This document shows, in pieces, positions 16,501 to 24,950 of a stretch of 63,621 nucleotides of DNA. The notes beneath the pieces were generated by a model. It ran no database searches. It saw only the letters and a list, made by a program, of their open reading frames with translations, and was not told the origin of the DNA. Made by a program: the position numbers and the translations under genes. Position 1 is the first letter of the stretch. Every line of letters starts with the position of its first letter. Source of the DNA: Flammeovirga sp. OC4 (lineage in GTDB: Bacteria > Bacteroidota > Bacteroidia > Cytophagales > Flammeovirgaceae); assembly GCF_000812565.1 (NCBI RefSeq), contig NZ_JTAM01000066.1:1-63621 (forward strand), in the 5' to 3' direction.

Positions 16501-18237
16501 ATTATCAATTACTCTATCAAATGAGGCTTCCATTTTTGTAAATAAGCCTACATTTTTTGAGGATAAATTGATTTTTTTGAAGTTGGGAATATCCACTCCT
16601 GACTGGAATTTAAAAGTACTATCATTGAAATCCAGAAGCCCTTTCAAGTAAAACTTAATATTAGGATCCTTGACGACTAATTCACCATTGAAATACCCTT
16701 CTTTCATATAAGTACTATCAAGATAAATATTGGTATAGTCATACCCATTTATTCCAAGTCTTTTAATGGAAGCATTAAGGTTAAGGGCCAACTCATCGAC
16801 ACTAAAACCTTTTCCTACTACGTCTCCTTCAAAATCAAAATTCCCCAAAATTGGTGTATCAAACACTTTCCCAAGGTTTAAGCTATCCGTTCTCAAATAG
16901 CCTACATACGATTCTTCGGGGATGGAAATATCCATTTTGGGAGTAATGACGCCATAATCAGAATTCAAAACGCCGTCTAACTCAAAATCTTCAAGGGTTC
17001 CTTTGAATGTTCCATCTAGAGCGACTGCACCAAACATATTGATGTACTCACGCATAAAATCAGGAACATAGGGTATCAAATCTTCCGTAAAATAATATGA
17101 ATCATGGAATACCAGATCCATTTCTGTCCTTTCTTCTGCAATGACTTTATTAAATTGGAAATCGCCTTTGACAGTACTACCACTACCAAAACGGAGGTTA
17201 GTATTCTTTACCACAAAATCATTGACGGTTCCTTTCAGGTGGAAATCTCCCACTACATAATCATGAAGGGAATCAAAATAAGTAAAGAAGCTCGCAAGAT
17301 CATCCGTATGTAATGTTGACTGCTTTAATTTCACATCTAAACCGATACAATGGTAAAAATCATTATAGTCTCCATAATCATCGTATATGAAATCAATTCT
17401 TCCTTTTAAGGTACTTGAACCTATATCACCATCCAAATCATGCAATGACAAACCTGTGGTAGAAATGGCAAAATAGGTATCAATATCAAACACTTTGAGC
17501 TGTGTTCTTCGTTCAATGGCACTCAGGTTTTGAATGTCCATTGCAATGGTGTCTCGAACGATTTTAAATTGAGTAATATCGGCATAGATGCCACTAAACT
17601 CCATATCGTAGACATCAAACTTTCCTTTTTCACGAAAATTCGCGTCAGGATTAAGCATGATATAGGTACCATTATTTAATTTCACCTTTTCAAAAAGCAG
17701 GTGAATATTTCCAGGTTCTTTGTAATCAAAACGGTGTACTCCGGTGGGATCTCCAGCCATATAACGAATCCATTTCGTCATGCTGTTCATAGAATCTAAA
17801 CCAGAATCCATGATCATTTCTACTCTAGGAGAATTTAAGATTGTTTCTTCTATATGAATGTACTCATCCTCATTGTAGAGCATGGATATAAATGAAAAAT
17901 CCAACACTACAGATTCCACTTCAATCAAAGGGATACTATCAAGGTCAAGGATTTTCACCTCTTCCAAACGCCATTTATCAAACCAGTCAAACTTTACAGA
18001 AGAAACTGTGGTAGGGTGTGATGTCTTTTCTGTCACCACCGAAGCCACTTGATGCGTAAGATAAGTTTGTACTGAAGAGAGTTGAGAAAGACTAATTAAA
18101 CTAATCCAAAGAAAAAGTAAAAGCGTAGCAAATCTGAAAAACCAAACACGCAAAAGTCTCAGCACTTTTTTCACTAAAAAAAGTTTCCTAAGTCTTACCC
18201 ATCTGCTTTCTTTTTTCTTTGTTTCTGTTTTACTCAA
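13540..18237 (-). CDS. tamB: TamB-like translocation/assembly module protein
   Basis: This 1565-residue envelope protein has one N-terminal membrane anchor (about residues 32-52, after a basic stretch) and a very long beta-rich body. At the C-terminus is the TamB (DUF490) domain, recognised by GNVEIVKGAYNF, SSVSELLTNQLSYILSQ and LRLSYTFAQGKVRVTRDGG. TamB-like proteins span the periplasm as a lipid-channel-like groove and are linked to outer-membrane lipid or protein delivery. The start is a TTG at 18237. No in-frame ATG precedes it before a stop, and the next Met is about 110 codons in, beyond the anchor. hemF follows with a 20-base overlap. Confidence 0.88.
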   Translation of the reverse strand: MSKTETKKKESRWVRLRKLFLVKKVLRLLRVWFFRFATLLLFLWISLISLSQLSSVQTYLTHQVASVVTEKTSHPTTVSSVKFDWFDKWRLEEVKILDLDSIPLIEVESVVLDFSFISMLYNEDEYIHIEETILNSPRVEMIMDSGLDSMNSMTKWIRYMAGDPTGVHRFDYKEPGNIHLLFEKVKLNNGTYIMLNPDANFREKGKFDVYDMEFSGIYADITQFKIVRDTIAMDIQNLSAIERRTQLKVFDIDTYFAISTTGLSLHDLDGDIGSSTLKGRIDFIYDDYGDYNDFYHCIGLDVKLKQSTLHTDDLASFFTYFDSLHDYVVGDFHLKGTVNDFVVKNTNLRFGSGSTVKGDFQFNKVIAEERTEMDLVFHDSYYFTEDLIPYVPDFMREYINMFGAVALDGTFKGTLEDFELDGVLNSDYGVITPKMDISIPEESYVGYLRTDSLNLGKVFDTPILGNFDFEGDVVGKGFSVDELALNLNASIKRLGINGYDYTNIYLDSTYMKEGYFNGELVVKDPNIKFYLKGLLDFNDSTFKFQSGVDIPNFKKINLSSKNVGLFTKMEASFDRVIDNGVSGGLSFYDTKIFNRKREINIDQLMGVTNIMPSGLRLVNIESDFMSFNMAGFFDLPMLTNDIIDAIDESYLSLFGDESTQNQYYTKKKKRKEVYGEQNYSVDAELSFKNINDVISIFTDSIQIADNTKLILEASFGKNVGFHSKLFSDHLHFYGVNLDSNYVNYFAEKDGYSSDYNTSLEVKSKAQDINGFLSKDFNFSAFTVDEHLVFDTKIDVYNYDLALKLRGDILLAKDSVVFRLPQSNIFWEKETWTTESSEPSKIVVYQDGVYFHNFNVSNKQETIYLNGWAKKNVDKYLHLKSQNLNLSSFQKYLEQDVNGKVDSLDLYLEDLFISPRVYGHVAVDSLSIDDYFLGDLKGESEWTKEKLNVDLQILDNTAKRFNLSGNYYPENKNNQLDMKLEVNDLPLGIFQPFISEVVEKLEGQTTGWVKISGNTDKPKLWGSVYAKEGLIRLVYLGVDYIFGDTQDLPRILIRPNKIYTENLRAVDEYGHYAYINGGINFKEGFDEMNVGLDVDFDDFFIMKKNEKGNDLFYGTAFGTGNVNVSGPFDDIIIDVNATTNKRTKIYIPLNEIDYSETDPYIVYVQRDTSQNNTDKEEVEESTSAATKQANFQMKMNLDITPDAYCELIFDKKTGDIIRGNGLGKIQMNIDKNREFEMYGNVEIVKGAYNFTMKVAEFNLVDKKFVIDKGSTLSWNGDPYEAQMNIIAKYEQRVSLLPLIDIQDSTVRNAPEIVKRYPADVDLMIKGDLSNPQLAFDIDIHDYPATVVTQAGPVSLESYVAAFEERIHRDEQELNRQVFGLIVMRQLLSNDSYGGFGQTASSSVSELLTNQLSYILSQVDDNFEIDLDMSGLDREALQNLQMRLSYTFAQGKVRVTRDGGFTDNQNQTTAASVLGDWTVEVVISQDGALRAKFYQKYRQDVYYTTANQDNTSLTGASVMHTKSFDNFKQITSDKNKLEKTKRPKHYRRHLRKLKKEEKRKKDEANTE

Positions 18238-18359
18238 CCTGAAGAATATTGCTAGATTGTATTATTCTCCATTCATCAAACGAAGAACTTTATTAACCCA
18301 CAAAAATAATAGTTTCAATTGACACTTTTTATTAATTGGTAAATAAAATACAAACAAAA

Positions 18360-18387
18360 AAGGCCACTTCCCGAGGAAAGCGACCTT
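18360..18387 (-). terminator. intrinsic terminator of the phytase gene
   Basis: On the minus-strand RNA a 10-bp stem (18387-18378 with 18369-18360) forms with two G-U pairs and an 8-base loop. Six U follow. On the plus strand the same positions are mismatches, so it works in one direction only. Confidence 0.8.
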
Positions 18388-18450
18388 GCTGTAATCAAAT
18401 TGTATGGAGAAAAGACGCAATTACTTCTGTTTCAATACGTAATTTTTAAA

Positions 18451-19572
18451 TTAAATAGCTTGATCTATGATATTTTGAATCTTTTCCCAAGAGATAATTT
18501 TGAAGTTTTGTGCTCTTAATGAATCTCCATCATAATTGAAGCCGTCTTGCACTACTAAAATTCCTTTTTTGTATTGGTCACCGATTGGCATATTACAAAC
18601 CTCCAAACCGTCTGTTTCCTCTACACCATCAACTACACCATCAATAATTTTGAAACTTTTTAAGTATTCCTCTGTCTCCAATGAAAATAAAGCATAAGAG
18701 AAGTTTCCTTGGCTAGAGGCAATAAGATACCCCGTTTTCTCACCCGTTTTATAAATCGCTATTCCTTCAATATCCGCCACCAATGCATCATTGTTTTCAA
18801 TGGAAGTTGCAGCGATAAATTCCATTTTAGAATCCGCATTTGTCAAATCTACTTTCCAAACTCCTTTTGCTTCTTCACCTACATATAAAATACCTGTAGC
18901 ATCGTCTGCTACCATTCCTTCAGGTTGAGAAGGAACCGAAAAATCTCTTACTAAAGAAAGCTCACCTAATTGATCTTCCTTCAATGTCAAAGCGAATTGT
19001 TTGATCGTTCCGTCCTTAGAATTCATGATAAAATAAGGAGTTGAGGCTGTATCTTGATACATGCAGAAGCCGTAAGAGTCATCCAATAAAACCTCCTGAG
19101 GCATCTTAATTTCTGATAACTTACCAAGGCTATCCATCGTAAAGATGCTCACATTATGATGTGTTCTGTTTGAAGCTGCTACTAACGTTAACGTATCACC
19201 GTTGACAATAGATTGACGGCGTACATCTACGTTATTTACTTTACCTACTGCAACATAATCAAGTTGCTCACCTTTTAGATTATAAGTATATAATCCCGCT
19301 TTTTTATCAGTACCGATAATAATTGATTGCTCTGGACGCTCAGCATTATACCAAATAGCAGGGTCATCTGCTGCATCGGCATCCACTGGAGAATTTACCG
19401 GAACCGTTTCAACATCTGCAGTAACTGCATGAGGTATTTTAGATTGCATATCATAAGCCGATTTCATCGCTGAATCATGCTCACGAGGATCTTTATATTT
19501 CTTTTGAGATGTTTCGCAACCCAATGCTAAAACTGCTATTGTAATAAATGTAAGATTTGTAATAAACTTCAT
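18451..19572 (-). CDS. beta-propeller phytase (3-phytase) lipoprotein
   Basis: This 373-residue predicted lipoprotein (lipobox ALGC, Cys19) has the six-bladed beta-propeller phytase pattern. That includes the acidic DADAADDPAIWYN segment, GTDKKAGLYTY, NNVDVR, QPEGMVADDATGILYVGEE, DIEGIAIY, GVEETDGLEV and GILVVQDG. Enzymes of this family release phosphate from inositol hexakisphosphate in a Ca2+-dependent way. A surface or periplasmic location would fit phosphorus scavenging. It has its own terminator, and a TATGTTTG box lies at 19604-19597 on the minus strand about 25 bases before the ATG. No phosphate transporter is adjacent. Confidence 0.92.
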   Translation of the reverse strand: MKFITNLTFITIAVLALGCETSQKKYKDPREHDSAMKSAYDMQSKIPHAVTADVETVPVNSPVDADAADDPAIWYNAERPEQSIIIGTDKKAGLYTYNLKGEQLDYVAVGKVNNVDVRRQSIVNGDTLTLVAASNRTHHNVSIFTMDSLGKLSEIKMPQEVLLDDSYGFCMYQDTASTPYFIMNSKDGTIKQFALTLKEDQLGELSLVRDFSVPSQPEGMVADDATGILYVGEEAKGVWKVDLTNADSKMEFIAATSIENNDALVADIEGIAIYKTGEKTGYLIASSQGNFSYALFSLETEEYLKSFKIIDGVVDGVEETDGLEVCNMPIGDQYKKGILVVQDGFNYDGDSLRAQNFKIISWEKIQNIIDQAI

Positions 19573-19596
19573 CGTATGTCTGTTAAATTGTTAGGG

Positions 19597-19604
19597 CAAA
19601 CATA
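19597..19604 (-). promoter_or_regulatory. putative -7 promoter box of the phytase gene
   Basis: TATGTTTG on the minus strand matches TAnnTTTG at a suitable distance from the ATG at 19572. No good TTG is found at 17-21 bases upstream, so only the -7 element is supported. Confidence 0.35.
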
Positions 19605-19664
19605 CTTTTTCCGTTTATTATTTTTTGTAATCCAAAAAAGGTTAAAGGATAATTTACTTTAAGT

Positions 19665-20207
19665 TTACAACTTTGCTATAATGAGTCGGTCCATAGGTAC
19701 ATCATGTTCTTCTATGGGTAACTTTGGGATAACTTGAAAGTCATATCCAATTCCGATTTTGATGGCATTAGGATATTCTGAAAGGAAAGTATCGTAGTAA
19801 CCTCCCCCATATCCCATTCTACCTTTTTCTTCTGAAAATCCAACACCAGGCACTAAAACATAGTTTATTTCACCTTTGTATTCAATTTCTTCCGAAGGCA
19901 AAAGAGTACCAAACTTTCCTTCTTTCAGTTGTGAGAGATCACTCAAGACCAAATGTTTTAATTGGCGTTTTGGAAGTGTTTTAGGCACTACAACCGTCCA
20001 ACCTAGTGAAAGTGCTTTTTGAATAATCAATAATGTTGATGCTTCATTATTGATGGGAATATAAGTATGCAAAACAGCAACTTCTTGAGTGTGATTTCCC
20101 CAAAAAGTTGCTGCTATTTCTTTTTCAGCTTGGTCCACTTGTGCTTTAGATAAGAGGTTTCGCTGTTGTATAATTTTTTTCCTTAAAGTCTCCTTTTGAT
20201 TATGCAT
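19665..20207 (-). CDS. 5-formyltetrahydrofolate cyclo-ligase
   Basis: This 180-residue enzyme of the 5-FTHF cyclo-ligase family turns 5-formyl-THF into 5,10-methenyl-THF with ATP. The N-terminus shows the basic start LRKKIIQQRNLLSK. The diagnostic C-terminal block is VPGVGFSEEKGRMGYGGGYYDTFL followed by KIGIGYDFQ and EHDVPMDRLI. Its first codons overlap the end of the MATE transporter gene by eight bases, so the two genes form an operon, although their functions are not linked in any obvious way. Confidence 0.95.
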   Translation of the reverse strand: MHNQKETLRKKIIQQRNLLSKAQVDQAEKEIAATFWGNHTQEVAVLHTYIPINNEASTLLIIQKALSLGWTVVVPKTLPKRQLKHLVLSDLSQLKEGKFGTLLPSEEIEYKGEINYVLVPGVGFSEEKGRMGYGGGYYDTFLSEYPNAIKIGIGYDFQVIPKLPIEEHDVPMDRLIIAKL

Positions 20208-21588
20208 TGCTTTTTACTAAGGCTTCTTGGTCTACCTTCTTTTTATTGAGTTCTTGATTTGTTCTTAATGTAAATCTAGAAAACAATAAAATAGCAGACA
20301 AAGTCAAACCTGTAGAAAGACCAATCCAAACCCCTAAAAAGCTCCATTCTGTATAATGTGTCAGTACAAAACCTAAAGGTAATGATACTACCCAGTAAGA
20401 AATAAAACAGATGAAAGTTGGCACTTTTACATCTGAAATTCCTCTTAAAGCTCCCGTCATAATCACTTGTGCACCATCTGACAACTGGAACAATGCGGCA
20501 AAAAACAGCATCGATGCAGCAAATTGTATTACTTCAACGTCTTCGGTAAATAAGGATGGTAGAAATTCATTGAACACCAAAAATGTAACGGCCGAAATAG
20601 ACATGGCTAATAATGCGAATTGCATTCCTGTAAACCCTGCCAATCGAGCTTGCTGCCAGTTGCCTTCTCCATAAAAATTGCTCACCCTTACAGAAACTGC
20701 AGATGCTACACCACTCACCATCATGAAGGTAAGCGAGATCATGCTCATCACAATTTGATGTGCTGCCATTGGCTGTGTTCCAACAGATCCCACAATCATG
20801 GCTCCAACTGCAAATGCTCCTACTTCCATTAGTGCTTGTAAACCAATAGGAAGACTCATTTTCAGCTGTTGCAACAACTTACTTGCGTGTATTTTTGTTG
20901 TCTTGAAATTCTCTAAATATCGATGAAAATGTTTACTGTTCAGTACATAAATCATCATACCAACACCACCAACAATTCTTGAAACTAAAGTACCAATACC
21001 GGCACCCGTTAAACCTAATTCCGGTGCACCGAACTTTCCATATATTAATACATAGTTTAAACAGAAGTTGATAATATTAGCGGAAAGCGTAAAATACATG
21101 GCTACTTTGGTGTATTTCACTCCCTCTGCAAATTGTTTTGCTGTAAAAAACAGCATCAATGGCACTAATGAAAATGTATTAATCAATAAATAAGGTCTAG
21201 CAGCGTCTACTACTTCAGGCGTTTGCCCCATGTAATCCATCAACGTGGATAAAGTCAACAATACCACCACAAGGAATACACAAAACAAAGCATTCAAAGT
21301 CATACTATGTTTGAATAAGCTTCCCATTTCTTTGAAGTCCCTTTGGCCATAAGCTTTCCCCACCAAAGGAGTCACACCTACGGCAAAACCAATTCCGAAT
21401 ACCAAGAATATGGCAAATAAGCTATTCGCAAAACCGGCACCTGCTAAGTCAACAGTGTTATAGTGCCCTACCATCATGTTATCTACAATGTTGGTGAGGT
21501 TTTGACCAGCCTGGGAAATCACAACAGGTGTTGCTATTCGAATAGTATCTTTGTAATGCGTTTTATATGTATTTAACAGATTTCTCAT
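20200..21588 (-). CDS. MATE family multidrug efflux transporter
   Basis: This 462-residue polytopic membrane protein has about twelve hydrophobic segments and two repeated MatE halves. The N-terminal IATPVVISQAGQNLTNIVDNMMVGHY and the matching second-half segment MSLPIGLQALMEVGAFAVGAMIVG are typical of the NorM branch. NorM-type proteins export cationic compounds using Na+ or H+ gradients; the substrate here is unknown. It is the first gene of a two-gene unit with the 5-FTHF cyclo-ligase and is divergent from murF-alr. A TATGTTTG -7 box lies far upstream at 21734-21727. Confidence 0.93.
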   Translation of the reverse strand: MRNLLNTYKTHYKDTIRIATPVVISQAGQNLTNIVDNMMVGHYNTVDLAGAGFANSLFAIFLVFGIGFAVGVTPLVGKAYGQRDFKEMGSLFKHSMTLNALFCVFLVVVLLTLSTLMDYMGQTPEVVDAARPYLLINTFSLVPLMLFFTAKQFAEGVKYTKVAMYFTLSANIINFCLNYVLIYGKFGAPELGLTGAGIGTLVSRIVGGVGMMIYVLNSKHFHRYLENFKTTKIHASKLLQQLKMSLPIGLQALMEVGAFAVGAMIVGSVGTQPMAAHQIVMSMISLTFMMVSGVASAVSVRVSNFYGEGNWQQARLAGFTGMQFALLAMSISAVTFLVFNEFLPSLFTEDVEVIQFAASMLFFAALFQLSDGAQVIMTGALRGISDVKVPTFICFISYWVVSLPLGFVLTHYTEWSFLGVWIGLSTGLTLSAILLFSRFTLRTNQELNKKKVDQEALVKSNA

Positions 21589-21761
21589 TTATAGTGTTCT
21601 CTTCTCGCTCTTATCTCAATCAAAATACCCAAAGCCAATAGGTGAAAGTTATGCGTGCTTGTGATTAGGTGATTTTTGAAATGATTGATTATTATGAGCT
21701 AAAATGTATCGATTGTAAAAGTTTTACAAACATACGTGTTGTTTTTCAATTCTTTGATAAA

Positions 21762-21807
21762 TTAATGATTTGGTTAACCAATATTAAATCAAATACCAAA
21801 TCATTAA
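21762..21807. repeat. perfect inverted repeat in the divergent MATE / murF-alr promoter region
   Basis: Two 13-base arms (TTAATGATTTGGT at 21762-21774 and its exact complement at 21795-21807) are separated by 20 bases. They lie in the 365-base gap 21589-21953 between the divergent genes. No T-tract follows, so it is not a normal terminator; an operator or structured leader is possible. The rest of the gap is AT-rich, with one -7-like box for the MATE gene (21727-21734) and no credible gene. Confidence 0.55.
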
Positions 21808-21953
21808 CCCACCTTTTAAAACACTGTATATCAATCACTTTAAAACAAACATTTAAATGCTTCAAAATTTACTGACTAATGCCCTTTAAAAGTAAAAATC
21901 TGAAACTTATCTTTAATTTTCATTTCATATTAATAAAAAACAATAAGGAAGAT

Positions 21954-24392
21954 ATGCCTAATTCGAACCTTGATTTTTCTACCTCATTTTGGAATGCCGA
22001 ATATTTGCTGATTGACAGCAGACAGCTTTCGGCACCTTCAAACACTATTTTTTTTGCATTGGAGGGAAAGAAAAGGACAGGACAATCTTTCATCCCTGAA
22101 CTTTATGAAAAAGGAGTGCGTAAATTTGTAGTAACAAGTTCATTTGACAAAGCATATCTTTATAAAGAAGCCACTTTCGTATATACTGACAACACTTTAG
22201 CGACGCTACAAGCACTCACGGCATGGCATAGACAACTACATCAACAATTGCCTACGATCAGCATAACAGGTTCCAATGCGAAAACTATAGTAAAAGAATG
22301 GCTATATTTTCTATTAGAAATGGATTACAACGTGGTCAAGAGCCCTAAGAGTTACAATTCACAAATTGGAGTACCACTTTCTATATGGCAGATTAATGAA
22401 AAACATGATTTAGGCATTTTTGAAGCCGGCATTTCCCAACCTAATGAAATGCACAAGTTGGAAGAAATCATACAACCCAACATAGGTTTATTTACTAATA
22501 TTGGAACTGCACATGATAAAGATTTTGATTCCATAGAGCAAAAAATTGATGAGAAAGCAAAACTCTTCCAAAATTGTGAAATTGTCGTTTACTGCAAAGA
22601 CCACCCGTTGATTGATGAAAAATTATCGGCATTAGACGTCCCAACATTCTCATGGGGTGAACATCCAGATGCTGACCTTATCATCATGAAAGTGGCTGAT
22701 TATGAAATCATGGTCAACTACGAAGGTGAAACGTTCCCAATGAACATTCCATTTTTAGACGATGCTTCTTTTGAAAATGCAATGCATTGTGTGGCCATGT
22801 TAGTTTGTTTGGAATACCCTTTTGAAACGATCCAAAGTAGAATCAATAAGCTAAAAAGGATTCCGATGCGCTTGGAACGTAAGGAAGGCATCAATAATAC
22901 GGTTCTCATCAACGACTTTTACAATAATGATTTAGGAGGGCTCCAAATTGCTTTATCATTTCTAAATCAGAATCAAGAAACGTATCCACGAACTCTTATC
23001 TTCTCCGACCTTCTGCAAGGCGATAAAGATAAAAAAGCATTGTATGAAAGGGTCAATCAACTTTGTAAAGAATACAATATTGACAAGTTCATTGGAGTGG
23101 GTAAACAACTGAAATCTTACGAAGAAGTATTCAGTATCAAAGAAAAATATTTCTTTAATAATACTAACGAAGTAAGAACGGCTATCAAAAATTCAACTCT
23201 ACAATTCAATAAAGAATTAATTCTACTGAAAGGAGCTAGACAGTTTGAATTTGAAAAAATTGCCACTTTACTTCAAAAGAAAATTCATAGCACACAGCTA
23301 GAAATCAATCTCGATGCTGTTGTACATAACCTCATGTTCTACAGGTCTCAACTTTCACCACAAACTAAAGTGATGGTAATGGTGAAAGCATTGGGCTATG
23401 GCAGTGGTAAAAGTGAATTGGCTAATATATTACAATATCACTTGGTCGATTATCTGGGAGTAGCCTTTGCTGACGAAGGAGTAGAATTAAGGCAAAATGG
23501 GATTAGAACTCCTATTATGGTATTGACGCCATCTCCAGACTCTTTTGAAATGATGCGTATGCATCAATTAGAACCGGAAATCTACAACCTTGAAATGCTA
23601 ACTGCATTGGAGGAGTTTATTGCAGAGGAGAACCATGATGAACCTTTTGCTATTCAAATCAACTTTGATACAGGCATGCATCGTTTGGGGTTCACCACTG
23701 AAAATTATAAAGAGCTTGAAGAGCGGCTCTTAAAATTGGGTAATAAAATAGAGGTTAAAGGTGCCTTTACTCATTTAGCAGGTGCGGATGAAAGCGTACA
23801 CGACACCTATAGTAAAGAGCAAATTCAAGAGTTTCAATTACTCACTTCTCAGCTTGAAAACGCTTTAGGTTACACGATAATCAAACATTGTCTTAACTCT
23901 GCTGGAATTGTTCGTTACCCAGAAGCTCAAATGGATATGGTCCGACTTGGAATTGGATTACACGGTGTTGAAGTCAATAACCTTAAACAAGATGATTTGC
24001 AGCCTGTCGCCACTTTAAAAACAGTTATTGCTCAGATCAAAGAAATGAAAGCGGGGCAAACAGTGGGTTATAGCCGAAAAGGAAAAGTTGATACTCCTAA
24101 GAAAATTGCAACTATAGGAATTGGCTATGCTGACGGCTTTGACAGAAGGCTCAGTAATGGAGTTGGGAAAGTAGTAATCAATGGTCAATTAGCACCAGTA
24201 ATTGGTAATGTATGTATGGATATGACAATGGTAGATATTTCAGATATTCCAGCCAATGTTGGTGACGAAGTAATCGTCTTTGGTGAAAAACGTTCAATAT
24301 CTACCATTGCAAAAGAGATTGGAACCATACCATACGAAATTCTTACTTCTGTCAGTTCAAGAGTCAAAAGGATTTACTATATGGAAGGATAA
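21954..24392 (+). CDS. bifunctional MurF ligase / alanine racemase
   Basis: This 812-residue fusion is characteristic of Bacteroidota. Residues 1 to ~440 are UDP-MurNAc-tripeptide:D-Ala-D-Ala ligase (MurF), with the DSRQ start of the N-terminal domain, the P-loop TGSNAKT, EAGISQPNEM and NDFYNNDLGG. Residues ~443-812 are a PLP-dependent alanine racemase, with the cofactor lysine Lys478 in VKALGYGSG, catalytic Tyr706 in VGYSRKG, HCLNSAGIVRYPEAQ and IGNVCMDMTMVDIS. The fusion makes D-Ala and uses D-Ala-D-Ala in the same peptidoglycan pathway. The frame opens at 21879, but I chose ATG 21954, which follows AAGGAAG and leads directly into the conserved N-terminus. The P-loop has Ala instead of Gly before Lys110. 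Confidence 0.93.
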   Translation: MPNSNLDFSTSFWNAEYLLIDSRQLSAPSNTIFFALEGKKRTGQSFIPELYEKGVRKFVVTSSFDKAYLYKEATFVYTDNTLATLQALTAWHRQLHQQLPTISITGSNAKTIVKEWLYFLLEMDYNVVKSPKSYNSQIGVPLSIWQINEKHDLGIFEAGISQPNEMHKLEEIIQPNIGLFTNIGTAHDKDFDSIEQKIDEKAKLFQNCEIVVYCKDHPLIDEKLSALDVPTFSWGEHPDADLIIMKVADYEIMVNYEGETFPMNIPFLDDASFENAMHCVAMLVCLEYPFETIQSRINKLKRIPMRLERKEGINNTVLINDFYNNDLGGLQIALSFLNQNQETYPRTLIFSDLLQGDKDKKALYERVNQLCKEYNIDKFIGVGKQLKSYEEVFSIKEKYFFNNTNEVRTAIKNSTLQFNKELILLKGARQFEFEKIATLLQKKIHSTQLEINLDAVVHNLMFYRSQLSPQTKVMVMVKALGYGSGKSELANILQYHLVDYLGVAFADEGVELRQNGIRTPIMVLTPSPDSFEMMRMHQLEPEIYNLEMLTALEEFIAEENHDEPFAIQINFDTGMHRLGFTTENYKELEERLLKLGNKIEVKGAFTHLAGADESVHDTYSKEQIQEFQLLTSQLENALGYTIIKHCLNSAGIVRYPEAQMDMVRLGIGLHGVEVNNLKQDDLQPVATLKTVIAQIKEMKAGQTVGYSRKGKVDTPKKIATIGIGYADGFDRRLSNGVGKVVINGQLAPVIGNVCMDMTMVDISDIPANVGDEVIVFGEKRSISTIAKEIGTIPYEILTSVSSRVKRIYYMEG

Positions 24393-24413
24393 ATAATATC
24401 TTCTTCTCCAAAA

Positions 24414-24445
24414 AATAAGGGCTTGTTCACTCACAAGCCCTTATT
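24414..24445. terminator. bidirectional terminator between murF-alr and the lipoprotein gene
   Basis: A perfect 13-bp stem (24414-24426 with 24433-24445) with a 6-base loop has A-runs before and T-runs after it. It lies between two convergent genes. Confidence 0.85.
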
Positions 24446-24448
24446 TGT

Positions 24449-24949
24449 TTATCTAAATCTCCTTCCTTTGATTTCGCCTTCAGTATATTTATAATCCGAA
24501 TCGTTACCTAAGTAAAAAGAGTTATAATTGACAAAAATAGAATCGGCCGTTTTCAATACATGAAAAACTGTATTATTCGTTTGATAAACCTCCATACCAA
24601 TCACTGAATAATTGCCATTATTGATCATCACGTTTTGCTCAGGAATCATCAATACACTAGAATCACCATCAATGGTCAATAAATTATCAATGCTTAGCGT
24701 CCAATTTACACCATACTCAGGCTGAATTTCAATACTACCATTTCCACTTCCTTCGTTAATACTCATTGAAAGATAACCTTGAAAACTCTGTTCTTGCTCA
24801 GGTTCACCTCCAGGTACTTTATAATACTTCACTTGTGAAGTGTAAACATAGTTGCTATTATCAGGTATATTATTAATCGGATTATCGAGCTCAGTACCAC
24901 AGCTAAAAAATAATGCTGCTACAATAACAAATAGTAATTTTTTATACAT
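24449..24949 (-). CDS. hypothetical lipoprotein
   Basis: This 166-residue protein has a signal sequence ending in the lipobox FFSC (about Cys17), followed by an Asn/Asp-rich tether. The remaining ~130 residues look beta-rich and have no recognised domain. The frame opens at a TTG (24961), but the ATG at 24949, one base after the stop of the beta-barrel gene, gives a standard lipoprotein signal. Close pairing with an outer-membrane barrel suggests that the two act together at the outer membrane, but no function can be assigned. Confidence 0.75.
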   Translation of the reverse strand: MYKKLLFVIVAALFFSCGTELDNPINNIPDNSNYVYTSQVKYYKVPGGEPEQEQSFQGYLSMSINEGSGNGSIEIQPEYGVNWTLSIDNLLTIDGDSSVLMIPEQNVMINNGNYSVIGMEVYQTNNTVFHVLKTADSIFVNYNSFYLGNDSDYKYTEGEIKGRRFR

Positions 24950-24950
24950 C

